This document shows, piece by piece, positions 50,187 to 57,014 of a stretch of DNA of 64,000 nucleotides. This stretch comes from a virus. The notes under the pieces are model-generated. The model had not been told where the DNA came from. It did not search any database and saw nothing but the letters and a program-made list of their open reading frames with translations. The stretch is from positions 21,198 through 85,197 of the IMG/VR virus record IMGVR_UViG_3300031521_000039; one strand, 5' to 3'. A program made the position numbers and the translations under genes. The number at the start of each line of letters is the position of its first letter. Position 1 is the first letter of the stretch.

Positions 50187-50822
50187 CTATTCAATAATTA
50201 ATTCATTTTTAATAATACATTTTCTTCTATTTTTAAATCTCCACCATGAAGAATTATTATATCTTCTAACAAGTTGATATTTAAGAGTTATTATGGTTTC
50301 TGCGTTTTCTAATTTAAAATCACAATAGGTACTAAAACAACTTGAAGCTTTCTCTACAGATGTTCCATAATGTCTATAACTACCTCCAATACTATCATTC
50401 TCTTTATCATATTCAGATTCATAAACATCAATATAAATATCTAGTCCTTTATAATAATCTAAATTATTTTTGATAACTTGTAATAGTCCTAATTTTTCAA
50501 TTGCATTAATTTCATTTTTAGACACTAGATGTATATAACCAAATTCTTCGTCACCATAAAAATTAATCATATTATTAGTATTATTTAAACTCCATCCTTG
50601 ATATTCTCTAACTCGAATCAATTCTTTTGGCTTTTCTTCTTTTTCTTTGGGATTTTTAAATTCAGCTTTTACAAAGTTAGTTTTCCCAGTTATAATTTGT
50701 CCACAATGTTTACATTTATAAACTGTTATATTCTCTTCATTATTATCAAATTTATGTCTTGTGACATCATGTATTTTCATAATATGTAGGTTATGACCTA
50801 ATAAACATTTAATATTTTTCAT
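50187..50822 (-). CDS. protein with DUF1660-like zinc motif and novel C-terminal domain
   Basis: The protein has 211 residues. ATG 50822 follows GAGGAGTTAAA and overlaps the upstream stop as ATGA. The N-terminus (KCLLGHNLHIMKI, YKCKHCGQIITGK) is the small zinc motif of DUF1660-type phage proteins. Residues 70-211 are a separate alpha/beta domain (DYYKGLDIYIDVYESEYD, WWRFKNRRKCIIKNELII) that I do not recognise. Confidence 0.5.
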   Translation of the reverse strand: MKNIKCLLGHNLHIMKIHDVTRHKFDNNEENITVYKCKHCGQIITGKTNFVKAEFKNPKEKEEKPKELIRVREYQGWSLNNTNNMINFYGDEEFGYIHLVSKNEINAIEKLGLLQVIKNNLDYYKGLDIYIDVYESEYDKENDSIGGSYRHYGTSVEKASSCFSTYCDFKLENAETIITLKYQLVRRYNNSSWWRFKNRRKCIIKNELIIE

Positions 50823-51082
50823 CTTATATTTAACTCCTCGTCCATATTTCCATCCCACTTTTGAAAGTTCTCATAATCAAAACTTTTTGCATAAATATCA
50901 TTAGCTCTTAATACTGCATTTTTACATACATCAATTAATGTATCTCCATAACAAGAACTACCATATATTTGATTTCCTGAAACTTTATTTAGTTCATCTG
51001 CAAAATAAACTTGAACTAAATAATCGTCAATTCTAACTAACCAATCTTTATTATTAAATTTAACATTCTTTTCTAATACCAT
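50819..51082 (-). CDS. hypothetical protein
   Basis: An 87-residue protein (VKFNNKDWLVRIDDYLVQVY, NAVLRANDIYAKSFDY). It ends in TGA overlapping the next ATG, so it is translationally coupled. No family is recognised. Confidence 0.45.
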   Translation of the reverse strand: MVLEKNVKFNNKDWLVRIDDYLVQVYFADELNKVSGNQIYGSSCYGDTLIDVCKNAVLRANDIYAKSFDYENFQKWDGNMDEELNIR

Positions 51083-51096
51083 TTTATTTATCCTCC

Positions 51097-51684
51097 TTAT
51101 TCTTTAAATTCTAATATTTCATCATTTTCAGTATTCATGATATAAAATGGTTTATCTACTCCACAACTAAAATGAGAAGCACTTTGTAATCCTATATGTA
51201 TTTTATCAACAATATCCTTATTACTATCTTCTAATGCAAATAAACTACCATTGGCGTGATATTCTCCACAGCCACATGATCCATAATCTTCAAAACTTTC
51301 ACTAACTTGAAAATCACATTCAACTTCAAATAATTTATCTTTGTATGATATTAAGAAAAAACCACCTTCATCTTTCTTACCATAGTTCCCATCTTCAAAT
51401 AACTTTTTAATTTTAGGTATTAATTCAGTAACCATGAATTTATGATCTATAGTCCATTTTTTAAAAGTTATTTCTTCTTCTGTCGGAAATATATCTGAAT
51501 ACATTAGCAATTGTCCCATTCTATAAGAACTCGTAAATCCTAGTAAGAAATTCTTATTCTTTTCTGGCTTAAATATCTTCTTGTCTTTTCTATATGTTTT
51601 TGTATTCCCATTTGAACCTAAGCTGTCGCACCCCATATATGTTTTCTTATTCTTTTTGTCAATTACTCCTATAATACATGTCAT
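51097..51684 (-). CDS. proteasome beta/HslV-like Ntn hydrolase
   Basis: The protein has 195 residues. ATG 51684 follows GAGAGTGATATAA, so the protein starts MTCIIGVID. Removal of Met would expose Thr as the N-terminal nucleophile, as in proteasome beta subunits and HslV. Other expected elements are YMGCDSLGS (Asp), KKIF (Lys) and FLLGFTSSYRMGQLL. Similar stand-alone proteins occur in phages. No ATPase partner (HslU/ClpX-like) is nearby, so it may use a host unfoldase or act alone on peptides. Confidence 0.65.
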   Translation of the reverse strand: MTCIIGVIDKKNKKTYMGCDSLGSNGNTKTYRKDKKIFKPEKNKNFLLGFTSSYRMGQLLMYSDIFPTEEEITFKKWTIDHKFMVTELIPKIKKLFEDGNYGKKDEGGFFLISYKDKLFEVECDFQVSESFEDYGSCGCGEYHANGSLFALEDSNKDIVDKIHIGLQSASHFSCGVDKPFYIMNTENDEILEFKE

Positions 51685-51807
51685 TTTTATATCACTCTCT
51701 TTCATATTACTTTTTATTGTTCTATTAATTTATTAAATTACCTTAAAATGCGAATTTTAAAGTCTAATTATGCAATTATCATTCACATTTCTTGCATAAT
51801 TTAATCT

Positions 51808-51837
51808 ATTATCCCGTTGTTTTTATCATTTTTGCAA
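51808..51837 (-). promoter_or_regulatory. promoter of the Ntn hydrolase gene with nearby inverted repeat
   Basis: TTGCAA and GATAAT are separated by 18 bp. Just downstream TTATGCAA (51768) and TTGCATAA (51792) form an 8-bp inverted repeat in the leader, a possible operator or hairpin. Confidence 0.45.
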
Positions 51838-51851
51838 GATTGCAATTTGTA

Positions 51852-52148
51852 TTATTCGTGTTTATGAGATTTGTTGTAAGCTTTAATAATATCTTCTGAA
51901 TTTTTTAAAAATTCAATATCAATAGATTTTAACATTTCTTCTTTTGGTTTATGAAATGCATCATTCTTTCTATTCTCCCATTTTTTAAAAGCTTCTAACC
52001 ATTTATAGTCTTCTGGAAAGAACATATCATCTGAAGCTATATAACTAAACATATTGTTTATAAGTTGTCCAAATCTTAAATCAGGACTCTCTAACCATAT
52101 TTCAGTTAATATTTTCATAAATGGTTCTATTCTATTTATATCTCTCAT
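51852..52148 (-). CDS. conserved phage protein (DUF1040/YihD-like pattern)
   Basis: A 98-residue protein starting RDINRIEPFMKILTEIWLES, then PDLRFGQLINNMFSY and MFFPEDYKWLEAFKKW. This order (RI...ME.WxxxPDLRLGQLI...FYxED) is found in a widespread small family of unknown function in bacteria and phages. The start touches the HAD gene stop. The role is unknown. Confidence 0.55.
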   Translation of the reverse strand: MRDINRIEPFMKILTEIWLESPDLRFGQLINNMFSYIASDDMFFPEDYKWLEAFKKWENRKNDAFHKPKEEMLKSIDIEFLKNSEDIIKAYNKSHKHE

Positions 52149-52631
52149 TTATTTACACCCTCCTAATAATTCTAAAGCCTTTTTCAATTCATTCTTAGTA
52201 AATCCATAATAATCATTACATTGAACTAATCTATCTTCTAAGTCGCCTATATCATTTTCATCATCTAAAATTACATAATTAATATCCATATCAGAAAACA
52301 TATATAACCATTCTTTAATTTCTTCACCTCTAGTTTTATCCTTTAACAATGGTGTTGATGAAAAATATCTGTCATTTATTATTTCATATAATTTCAAATT
52401 ATTACAAATATCTTTTATACCATTGTCAGTATCTCTCCAACTAGAACTTATAACTATGTATGCATTAGTCTTGTCTATTAATTCTTTTAAATTCTTCATG
52501 CAGATTGGATCAAAATTAAATTGAGCATTCCAACTATCACATTCATGATGTTTAACTTGATAATCTTGAAATCTCCAAGTGTTAAGAACTCCATCAATAT
52601 CTAAGAAAATTATATTCATTTTATTTATCAC
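52149..52631 (-). CDS. HAD-superfamily phosphatase-like protein
   Basis: The protein has 160 residues. GTG 52631 is preferred because GAGGTGA lies six bases upstream; ATG 52619 is the alternative. HAD motifs are FLDIDGVLNTW (nucleophile Asp and general acid Asp), IVISSSWRDTD (motif II) and YVILDDENDIGD (motif IV). Phage members of this class are thought to act on nucleotides or nucleic-acid 3-prime phosphates. The substrate here is unknown. Confidence 0.75.
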   Translation of the reverse strand: MINKMNIIFLDIDGVLNTWRFQDYQVKHHECDSWNAQFNFDPICMKNLKELIDKTNAYIVISSSWRDTDNGIKDICNNLKLYEIINDRYFSSTPLLKDKTRGEEIKEWLYMFSDMDINYVILDDENDIGDLEDRLVQCNDYYGFTKNELKKALELLGGCK

Positions 52632-52636
52632 AAGTT

Positions 52637-52885
52637 TCACCTCAATTTTATTTTAATATACTTAAATAATTCACTAATTCCCATTAGAATTAATAATATA
52701 AAATACCATAACCCTAAAACAAACAATATTATCAATGGAACAAAAGTTAAGATACTTCCTGTTTTATAAAACTGAAACTTCCAAAATACACATCCTATCA
52801 TTGCAAAAGTAAAACATAATCCTACAATTTTATTTGTATATTTATCTCCTAGTTTTATTGACTTATCTATAATTTTATCAAACAA
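52637..52885 (-). CDS. two-span membrane protein
   Basis: An 82-residue protein with two hydrophobic helices (IVGLCFTFAMIGCVFW, TFVPLIILFVLGLWYFILLI) and a basic C-terminus (YIKIKLR). The function is unknown. It ends just inside the longest frame of the HAD gene. Confidence 0.5.
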   Translation of the reverse strand: MFDKIIDKSIKLGDKYTNKIVGLCFTFAMIGCVFWKFQFYKTGSILTFVPLIILFVLGLWYFILLILMGISELFKYIKIKLR

Positions 52886-52937
52886 TTAAATCACCTTATC
52901 TATATTAATTTATTTATAACCTATTAAAACAAGCTTT

Positions 52938-53252
52938 TTAAAAAGTGTTAATATCAAATCTATTGATTATATTTTGTATTTTCCTAATTTTTTTAGTTAA
53001 TTTATCTTTTAAGTCTTCATGTTCAGTATAATGTATAAAACTCCTAATTATTTCTAACTCATCAAGTGTAAATTCATTATATATAATTTCAAAATCATCA
53101 GACAATATCATATCCATAGGTTTAAATTTAACTCTTATATTTTCATCCACTACAAAGCTATAATATCTATCATCATCCTTATAATTTAGCCAATCCTCAT
53201 ATGTAAATAATGTTTGAGTTGATTTATGAATTGCATATTTAAATTTAATCAT
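52938..53252 (-). CDS. hypothetical protein
   Basis: A 104-residue protein. ATG 53252 follows GGGAGGAG, which lies in the end of the upstream gene. It has a basic start (MIKFKYAIHKSTQTLF) and helical ends (KKIRKIQNIINRF). No family is recognised. Confidence 0.45.
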   Translation of the reverse strand: MIKFKYAIHKSTQTLFTYEDWLNYKDDDRYYSFVVDENIRVKFKPMDMILSDDFEIIYNEFTLDELEIIRSFIHYTEHEDLKDKLTKKIRKIQNIINRFDINTF

Positions 53253-53254
53253 TT

Positions 53255-53635
53255 TTAATTCTCCTCCCATATTTTTTCTAACATATTTTCTACTTCATCA
53301 AAAGCTAATTTGTTACTTCTTGATTTATCTACTATATCTTTAATCTCATCTAATATTTTATCTTTTGTAGATTCTAGTTCCTTATTTTCTTCATATAAAT
53401 CATCATACTTATCTTTTAAATCACTATTTTCAGTGTCCAAAGTATCATAAGCTTCATCTTTATCAGCCATTTCATCTTCTAAAATATCTAGTCTGTCTAA
53501 ATCAGCTTCTACACTACCAAATGTATTTTCTAATAAATCATATAATCCACTATCTATATATTCTTTAATTTGTTTTAATACATTACCATCTTCATAAATT
53601 GTAACTGTCTGTCCATTATCTAATGTCAATACCAT
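53255..53635 (-). CDS. acidic coiled-coil protein
   Basis: A 126-residue protein. ATG 53635 follows GAGGTGATTGATT. After a strand-rich start (VLTLDNGQTVTIYEDGN), residues 45-110 form an acidic coiled coil (LDTENSDLKDKYDDLYEENK). It overlaps the upstream gene by 20 bases. The function is unknown. Confidence 0.5.
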   Translation of the reverse strand: MVLTLDNGQTVTIYEDGNVLKQIKEYIDSGLYDLLENTFGSVEADLDRLDILEDEMADKDEAYDTLDTENSDLKDKYDDLYEENKELESTKDKILDEIKDIVDKSRSNKLAFDEVENMLEKIWEEN

Positions 53636-53918
53636 AATCAATCACCTCTTTAGATTCTTCATAATCATATTGAAAATCATAAATTCTATTTTTTGTATAA
53701 ATCCATACTCCTCCATCATCTTCATCAAATGATTCTACCGATGAACTTGTGCAAATTGAACCAGTTTCATACAACCATTGAATAGGTTCTCCTTCTTTTA
53801 TGTATTCAGGTAAATAACACTTTCTACCTATTCTATAAGCATATTTTTCATCTCTTTGGTTAGTTTCTTTGTTTAATACTTCACATATTTTCATTCTTTG
53901 TCTTTTATTAAATTCCAT
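53616..53918 (-). CDS. hypothetical protein
   Basis: A 100-residue protein starting MEFNKRQRMKICEVLNKE after AGAGAGGATG. A beta segment (GGVWIYTKNRIYDFQYDYE) follows. No family is recognised. Confidence 0.45.
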   Translation of the reverse strand: MEFNKRQRMKICEVLNKETNQRDEKYAYRIGRKCYLPEYIKEGEPIQWLYETGSICTSSSVESFDEDDGGVWIYTKNRIYDFQYDYEESKEVIDYGIDIR

Positions 53919-54001
53919 TTTAATCATCCTCTCTATTTATGTTAATTTATTATAAGGTTTTAAAATCCAAGTTTGATTGGAACTTAAAAATCTATGCCTT
54001 C

Positions 54002-54166
54002 TCATATATATTCTTTCTTTTTCTCCTCAATAATGTTTTTAAATATACATTGAAGAACAGTTCCCATTTTAATTATACTAGTATAATCATTTTCTATTAT
54101 AACATCTACTATTTTATCATATGCTAAAACCTTTTGTTCTGTTGTTAAATCTTTTAATATATACAT
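54002..54166 (-). CDS. small helical protein
   Basis: A 54-residue protein. ATG 54166 follows AAAGGAAGTGA. It is helical (LTTEQKVLAYDKIVDVIIE, LQCIFKNIIEEKKKEY). It is directly preceded by a good promoter. The function is unknown. Confidence 0.5.
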   Translation of the reverse strand: MYILKDLTTEQKVLAYDKIVDVIIENDYTSIIKMGTVLQCIFKNIIEEKKKEYI

Positions 54167-54193
54167 AGTTATTTCACTTCCTTTCATAAACCT

Positions 54194-54222
54194 ATCTTAC
54201 CATAGATTTCTAATTGGTTCAA
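54194..54222 (-). promoter_or_regulatory. promoter before the 54-residue gene
   Basis: TTGAAC and TAAGAT are separated by 17 bp on the - strand. It begins right after the boundary element that follows the HNH gene. Confidence 0.65.
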
Positions 54223-54232
54223 TATGTTTCTA

Positions 54233-54961
54233 TTAATTTGTTGCTTTTATGTATAATTTATAGTCTTCGTGTAACCATTTATGTATTTTATTTAATCTAT
54301 TAGAACTAAAATTAGGATTATCCTTATTATACCATTCATCAAATAATGAAGTATGTTTACTACTGTTACATATCTTACAAGAGGGAATGCAATTGCTTAA
54401 ATCATTGTTTCCCTCATGATCTACATGCTCTTTATGAAAGTCTGTTAATCTAATTTCACCTTTAAATTTATTATAGTGTTGCTCGATAGATAGTCCACAA
54501 TAAGCACACTCATTATTAAAGTATTCTTTGCAATTAATCCACTCCTTTTTACTAATTTTATGATTTCCATGCATTTCTCTATTTTCCCTATATTCTTTCA
54601 TCTTATTAGGATTGTTTCTTTGCCAATCTCTTTGAACTCCCTTATCTCGTCCTTCCTTATTCATTCTTTTTAGGTTTTCTTTTCTTTTTGGATTTTGGTC
54701 ATGTTTTTTACAATAATTTGCTCTTTTATCTCTATGATTCTTGCCCCATTGGGAATTTTTCTTCTTTTCACAAGTTTTACAATAAGGACTTAAGCCATCA
54801 TTACTTCCTTTGTTTTTGTAGAAGAATTCATCAGTACATAGTAGCCATTCTTCCTCGTTAGGGGAATATTCTTCATGTATAGAACAACGTTTATATAATT
54901 TCCCATCTATTTCTTTATGATTCTCTTGATAATGAATAAGAATTTTCTCTTTTTGATTCAT
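54233..54961 (-). CDS. HNH endonuclease
   Basis: A 242-residue protein. The C-terminal domain has a zinc-stabilised HNH core: NECAYCGLSIEQH, then FHKEHVDHEGNNDLSNCIPS and CKICNSSKHTSLFDEW. An N-terminal zinc site (YCKTCEKKKNSQWGK) and a basic middle (NPKRKENLKRMNKEGRDKG) fit DNA binding. It is free-standing among small genes of the replication arm, as mobile homing enzymes often are. The target is unknown. Confidence 0.8.
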   Translation of the reverse strand: MNQKEKILIHYQENHKEIDGKLYKRCSIHEEYSPNEEEWLLCTDEFFYKNKGSNDGLSPYCKTCEKKKNSQWGKNHRDKRANYCKKHDQNPKRKENLKRMNKEGRDKGVQRDWQRNNPNKMKEYRENREMHGNHKISKKEWINCKEYFNNECAYCGLSIEQHYNKFKGEIRLTDFHKEHVDHEGNNDLSNCIPSCKICNSSKHTSLFDEWYNKDNPNFSSNRLNKIHKWLHEDYKLYIKATN

Positions 54962-55018
54962 TTAATTACTCTCACCTTTCTTTAATTAATTTACAATATA
55001 ATATCGATTTTAAAAGAA

Positions 55019-55483
55019 CTATCTAATATTTATTATCTCATATTCTTTATCAATATAGATATAATGTCCAAAATTCATATAATCAAGACTAACTGAGGTT
55101 TGTACTATTCTATGTTTTTTCATATCTAATAATGCAAAAGGATATTCTGGATTCATCTCTGAATTATCTAACACTTGATATTCTTTATTGATTCCATCTT
55201 TATTTACTAATAATATAGATCCAATATTAATTTGCATATCTTCTAATTTTGATGTATGTTTTGCATAATCGTCCATTGCGACTTGTGTAATTTGTGATAA
55301 AACATTTAAATCAAAATTTTCTTTATTACTTTTAAAATAGTAAGGTGGTCTATAACCTTCAAAGAAAGGTTTCTTTTCTTCAGTATCAATATATGTACCT
55401 CTAATTTTACCTCTTATAGTTTGTCCGATATTGTCTATAGACTCTATAATTGAACCATTTTCAAATTTTATTTTATTACTCAT
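55019..55483 (-). CDS. hypothetical protein
   Basis: A 154-residue protein. ATG 55483 follows TTGGAGGATAAATGAT. It is beta-rich (IKFENGSIIESIDNIGQTIR, QINIGSILLVNKDGINKEY) with no recognised family. It is the downstream partner of a Cys-rich gene. Confidence 0.45.
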   Translation of the reverse strand: MSNKIKFENGSIIESIDNIGQTIRGKIRGTYIDTEEKKPFFEGYRPPYYFKSNKENFDLNVLSQITQVAMDDYAKHTSKLEDMQINIGSILLVNKDGINKEYQVLDNSEMNPEYPFALLDMKKHRIVQTSVSLDYMNFGHYIYIDKEYEIINIR

Positions 55484-55484
55484 A

Positions 55485-55790
55485 TCATTTATCCTCCAAT
55501 TTATTTCCACATAATGGACAGTATTCAATTTTTATACCTTCACTTATTGGTGCTATTACCAATTCATTGTTATTCAATGTATTCATTTTTCTAAAATAAG
55601 TCACATCTAAATAATTATTCCATTTCATACTAATAGAGAATTCATTATTCTCATCAGCACAACCACAACAACCTTCGCAATTACGATTATAATCTTTACT
55701 TCTTATCGTGTCACATAAGTTATCCTCTGCATATGTAGTTCTAAATTGTAATTTCTTTTCTGTTCCCATTGTTTCACAAAATTCACACAT
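55485..55790 (-). CDS. Cys-rich zinc-ribbon protein
   Basis: A 101-residue protein with CEFCETMG at the start, CEGCCGCADEN in the middle and a classic YCPLCGNKL ribbon at the end. Several metal sites are likely. Its start overlaps the upstream stop by one base. The function is unknown. Confidence 0.55.
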   Translation of the reverse strand: MCEFCETMGTEKKLQFRTTYAEDNLCDTIRSKDYNRNCEGCCGCADENNEFSISMKWNNYLDVTYFRKMNTLNNNELVIAPISEGIKIEYCPLCGNKLEDK

Positions 55791-55984
55791 TATCTATCAA
55801 CTCCTTTAAAGTAACTATATTCTTTAAATATTTCATCAGATTCTATTCTTTTACCATCTACGAATAATCCACCTTTTCCTTTTTCTACTTTTTCATATTT
55901 GAAATTACATTCTTTTAAAATATCTTCAAACTCATTATCAGTTAAATTATCAAATATACTTTTATATTTTTCTTTATCATCCAT
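55790..55984 (-). CDS. small acidic protein
   Basis: A 64-residue protein (MDDKEKYKSIFDNLTDNEF, GLFVDGKRIESDEIFKEYSY) with an AAAGGAGATG site. No family is recognised. It ends on the start codon of the Cys-rich gene (TAATG). Confidence 0.45.
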   Translation of the reverse strand: MDDKEKYKSIFDNLTDNEFEDILKECNFKYEKVEKGKGGLFVDGKRIESDEIFKEYSYFKGVDR

Positions 55985-56063
55985 TTTTACATCTCCTTTA
56001 AATTTAATTATATTCTATTAATTTATTAACTCTTGGTAAATTCATGTTTTTACTTGGAGTTAA

Positions 56064-56088
56064 CCCTAGCAATCATGCTGTTTTATAA
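56064..56088 (-). repeat. dispersed repeat, copy D (most diverged)
   Basis: The - strand reads AGCATGATTGCTAGGGTTAA right after the GNAT stop. It shares only the GCTAGG core and position with copies A-C. Confidence 0.3.
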
Positions 56089-56384
56089 GGTTAAATCTTT
56101 AATCATAATTTCCATCCAACCTTTTTTACCAATTGAATAGAACCCAAATTTATTATACCATTCTACTAAAACAAATCCATCTCTTTGTGGTTGTTTTGTA
56201 TCTGCATGAAGATATATGTATTTATAATTCTTTTCTTTTGATAATTCAATTAATTTAATGTTTTAGTCCCTAAGCCTTTATACCTATTAGATATACCACT
56301 AATTATAAGTGTATCTAAATACATAAAGATATCCTTATGTTTATCTTGATAAAACTTATAATATACATCTATACAATCTTCCAT
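56083..56384 (-). pseudogene. frameshifted GNAT acetyltransferase
   Basis: ATG 56384 with an AAGGAGGTG binding site starts a frame (MEDCIDVYYKFYQDKHKDIF) that reaches the acetyl-CoA loop NRYKGLGTK and stops at TLN. The -1 frame then continues LIELSKEKNYKYIYLHAD to WYNKFGFYSIGKKGWMEI, the second half of a GNAT fold. One more A in the A4 run at 56261-56264 would join the halves into about 100 residues. It is a real pseudogene or an assembly error. A promoter lies upstream. Confidence 0.65.
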
Positions 56385-56441
56385 TAATTACACCTCCTTA
56401 AATAAAAAATAGATATAAGGAATTATTTACCTCATATCTAT

Positions 56442-56470
56442 AATATACTCTTATTCAGTTTTAAAGTCAA
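56442..56470 (-). promoter_or_regulatory. promoter of the GNAT gene
   Basis: TTGACT and TATATT are separated by 17 bp on the - strand. It shares TTGACTTTAAAA with the promoters at 41071 and 44149. Confidence 0.7.
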
Positions 56471-56480
56471 TCTATTTCTA

Positions 56481-57014
56481 TTAATTTGTTTTTAACTTAT
56501 TTCTAAGATAATAATAAAACGTGTTATAAATATATTTTCCACTATGTTCTTTATCAGTAAAGAAAAACGGGCAATTATATTGTTCTTGAAATGAATGTAA
56601 TGAGCCAATAAATGATTCTTTAGGAAATTTAGTTTTATATTTTCCTTCACATATATCAGCATAATTAGCATCTTCTATTAACAACCTTAAAACTCCATTA
56701 CTACGTTCAAACTCTCTTTTAAACCTTTCTCTATTCTGTGAAAAATTACCACTTATTTCTTCGGCATTAGCTTTTCTTTCAACTACTATTTCATCGGTAA
56801 AGTATGTGTTCTCTAAAATATCTAAGGATTCATTTTTAAGTATCATAAATGAATAATCCCCATAATCCAATTTATATTCCATATAGCCTATTTTATTTGA
56901 TTTTAACCACATCTTAATATGGCTATTTATTTTCTCTCTGGAATCAATCAATACAACCATTGATGATATAATTTGTTTAATTTCTTTATCTTTATATTCT
57001 CTATTAAAGTTCAT
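56481..57014 (-). CDS. ERCC4-type (XPF/Mus81-like) nuclease
   Basis: A 177-residue protein. Nuclease motifs are VVLIDSREKINSHI (GDxxE-type acidic start), LDYGDYSFM and EIVVERKANAEEISG (ERKxxxD-type core), then NFSQNRERFKREFER. Such enzymes cut branched or flapped DNA during replication and recombination. It overlaps the end of the polymerase gene by 11 bases and takes its binding site (GGAGGT) from that gene, so the two are co-translated. Confidence 0.75.
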   Translation of the reverse strand: MNFNREYKDKEIKQIISSMVVLIDSREKINSHIKMWLKSNKIGYMEYKLDYGDYSFMILKNESLDILENTYFTDEIVVERKANAEEISGNFSQNRERFKREFERSNGVLRLLIEDANYADICEGKYKTKFPKESFIGSLHSFQEQYNCPFFFTDKEHSGKYIYNTFYYYLRNKLKTN

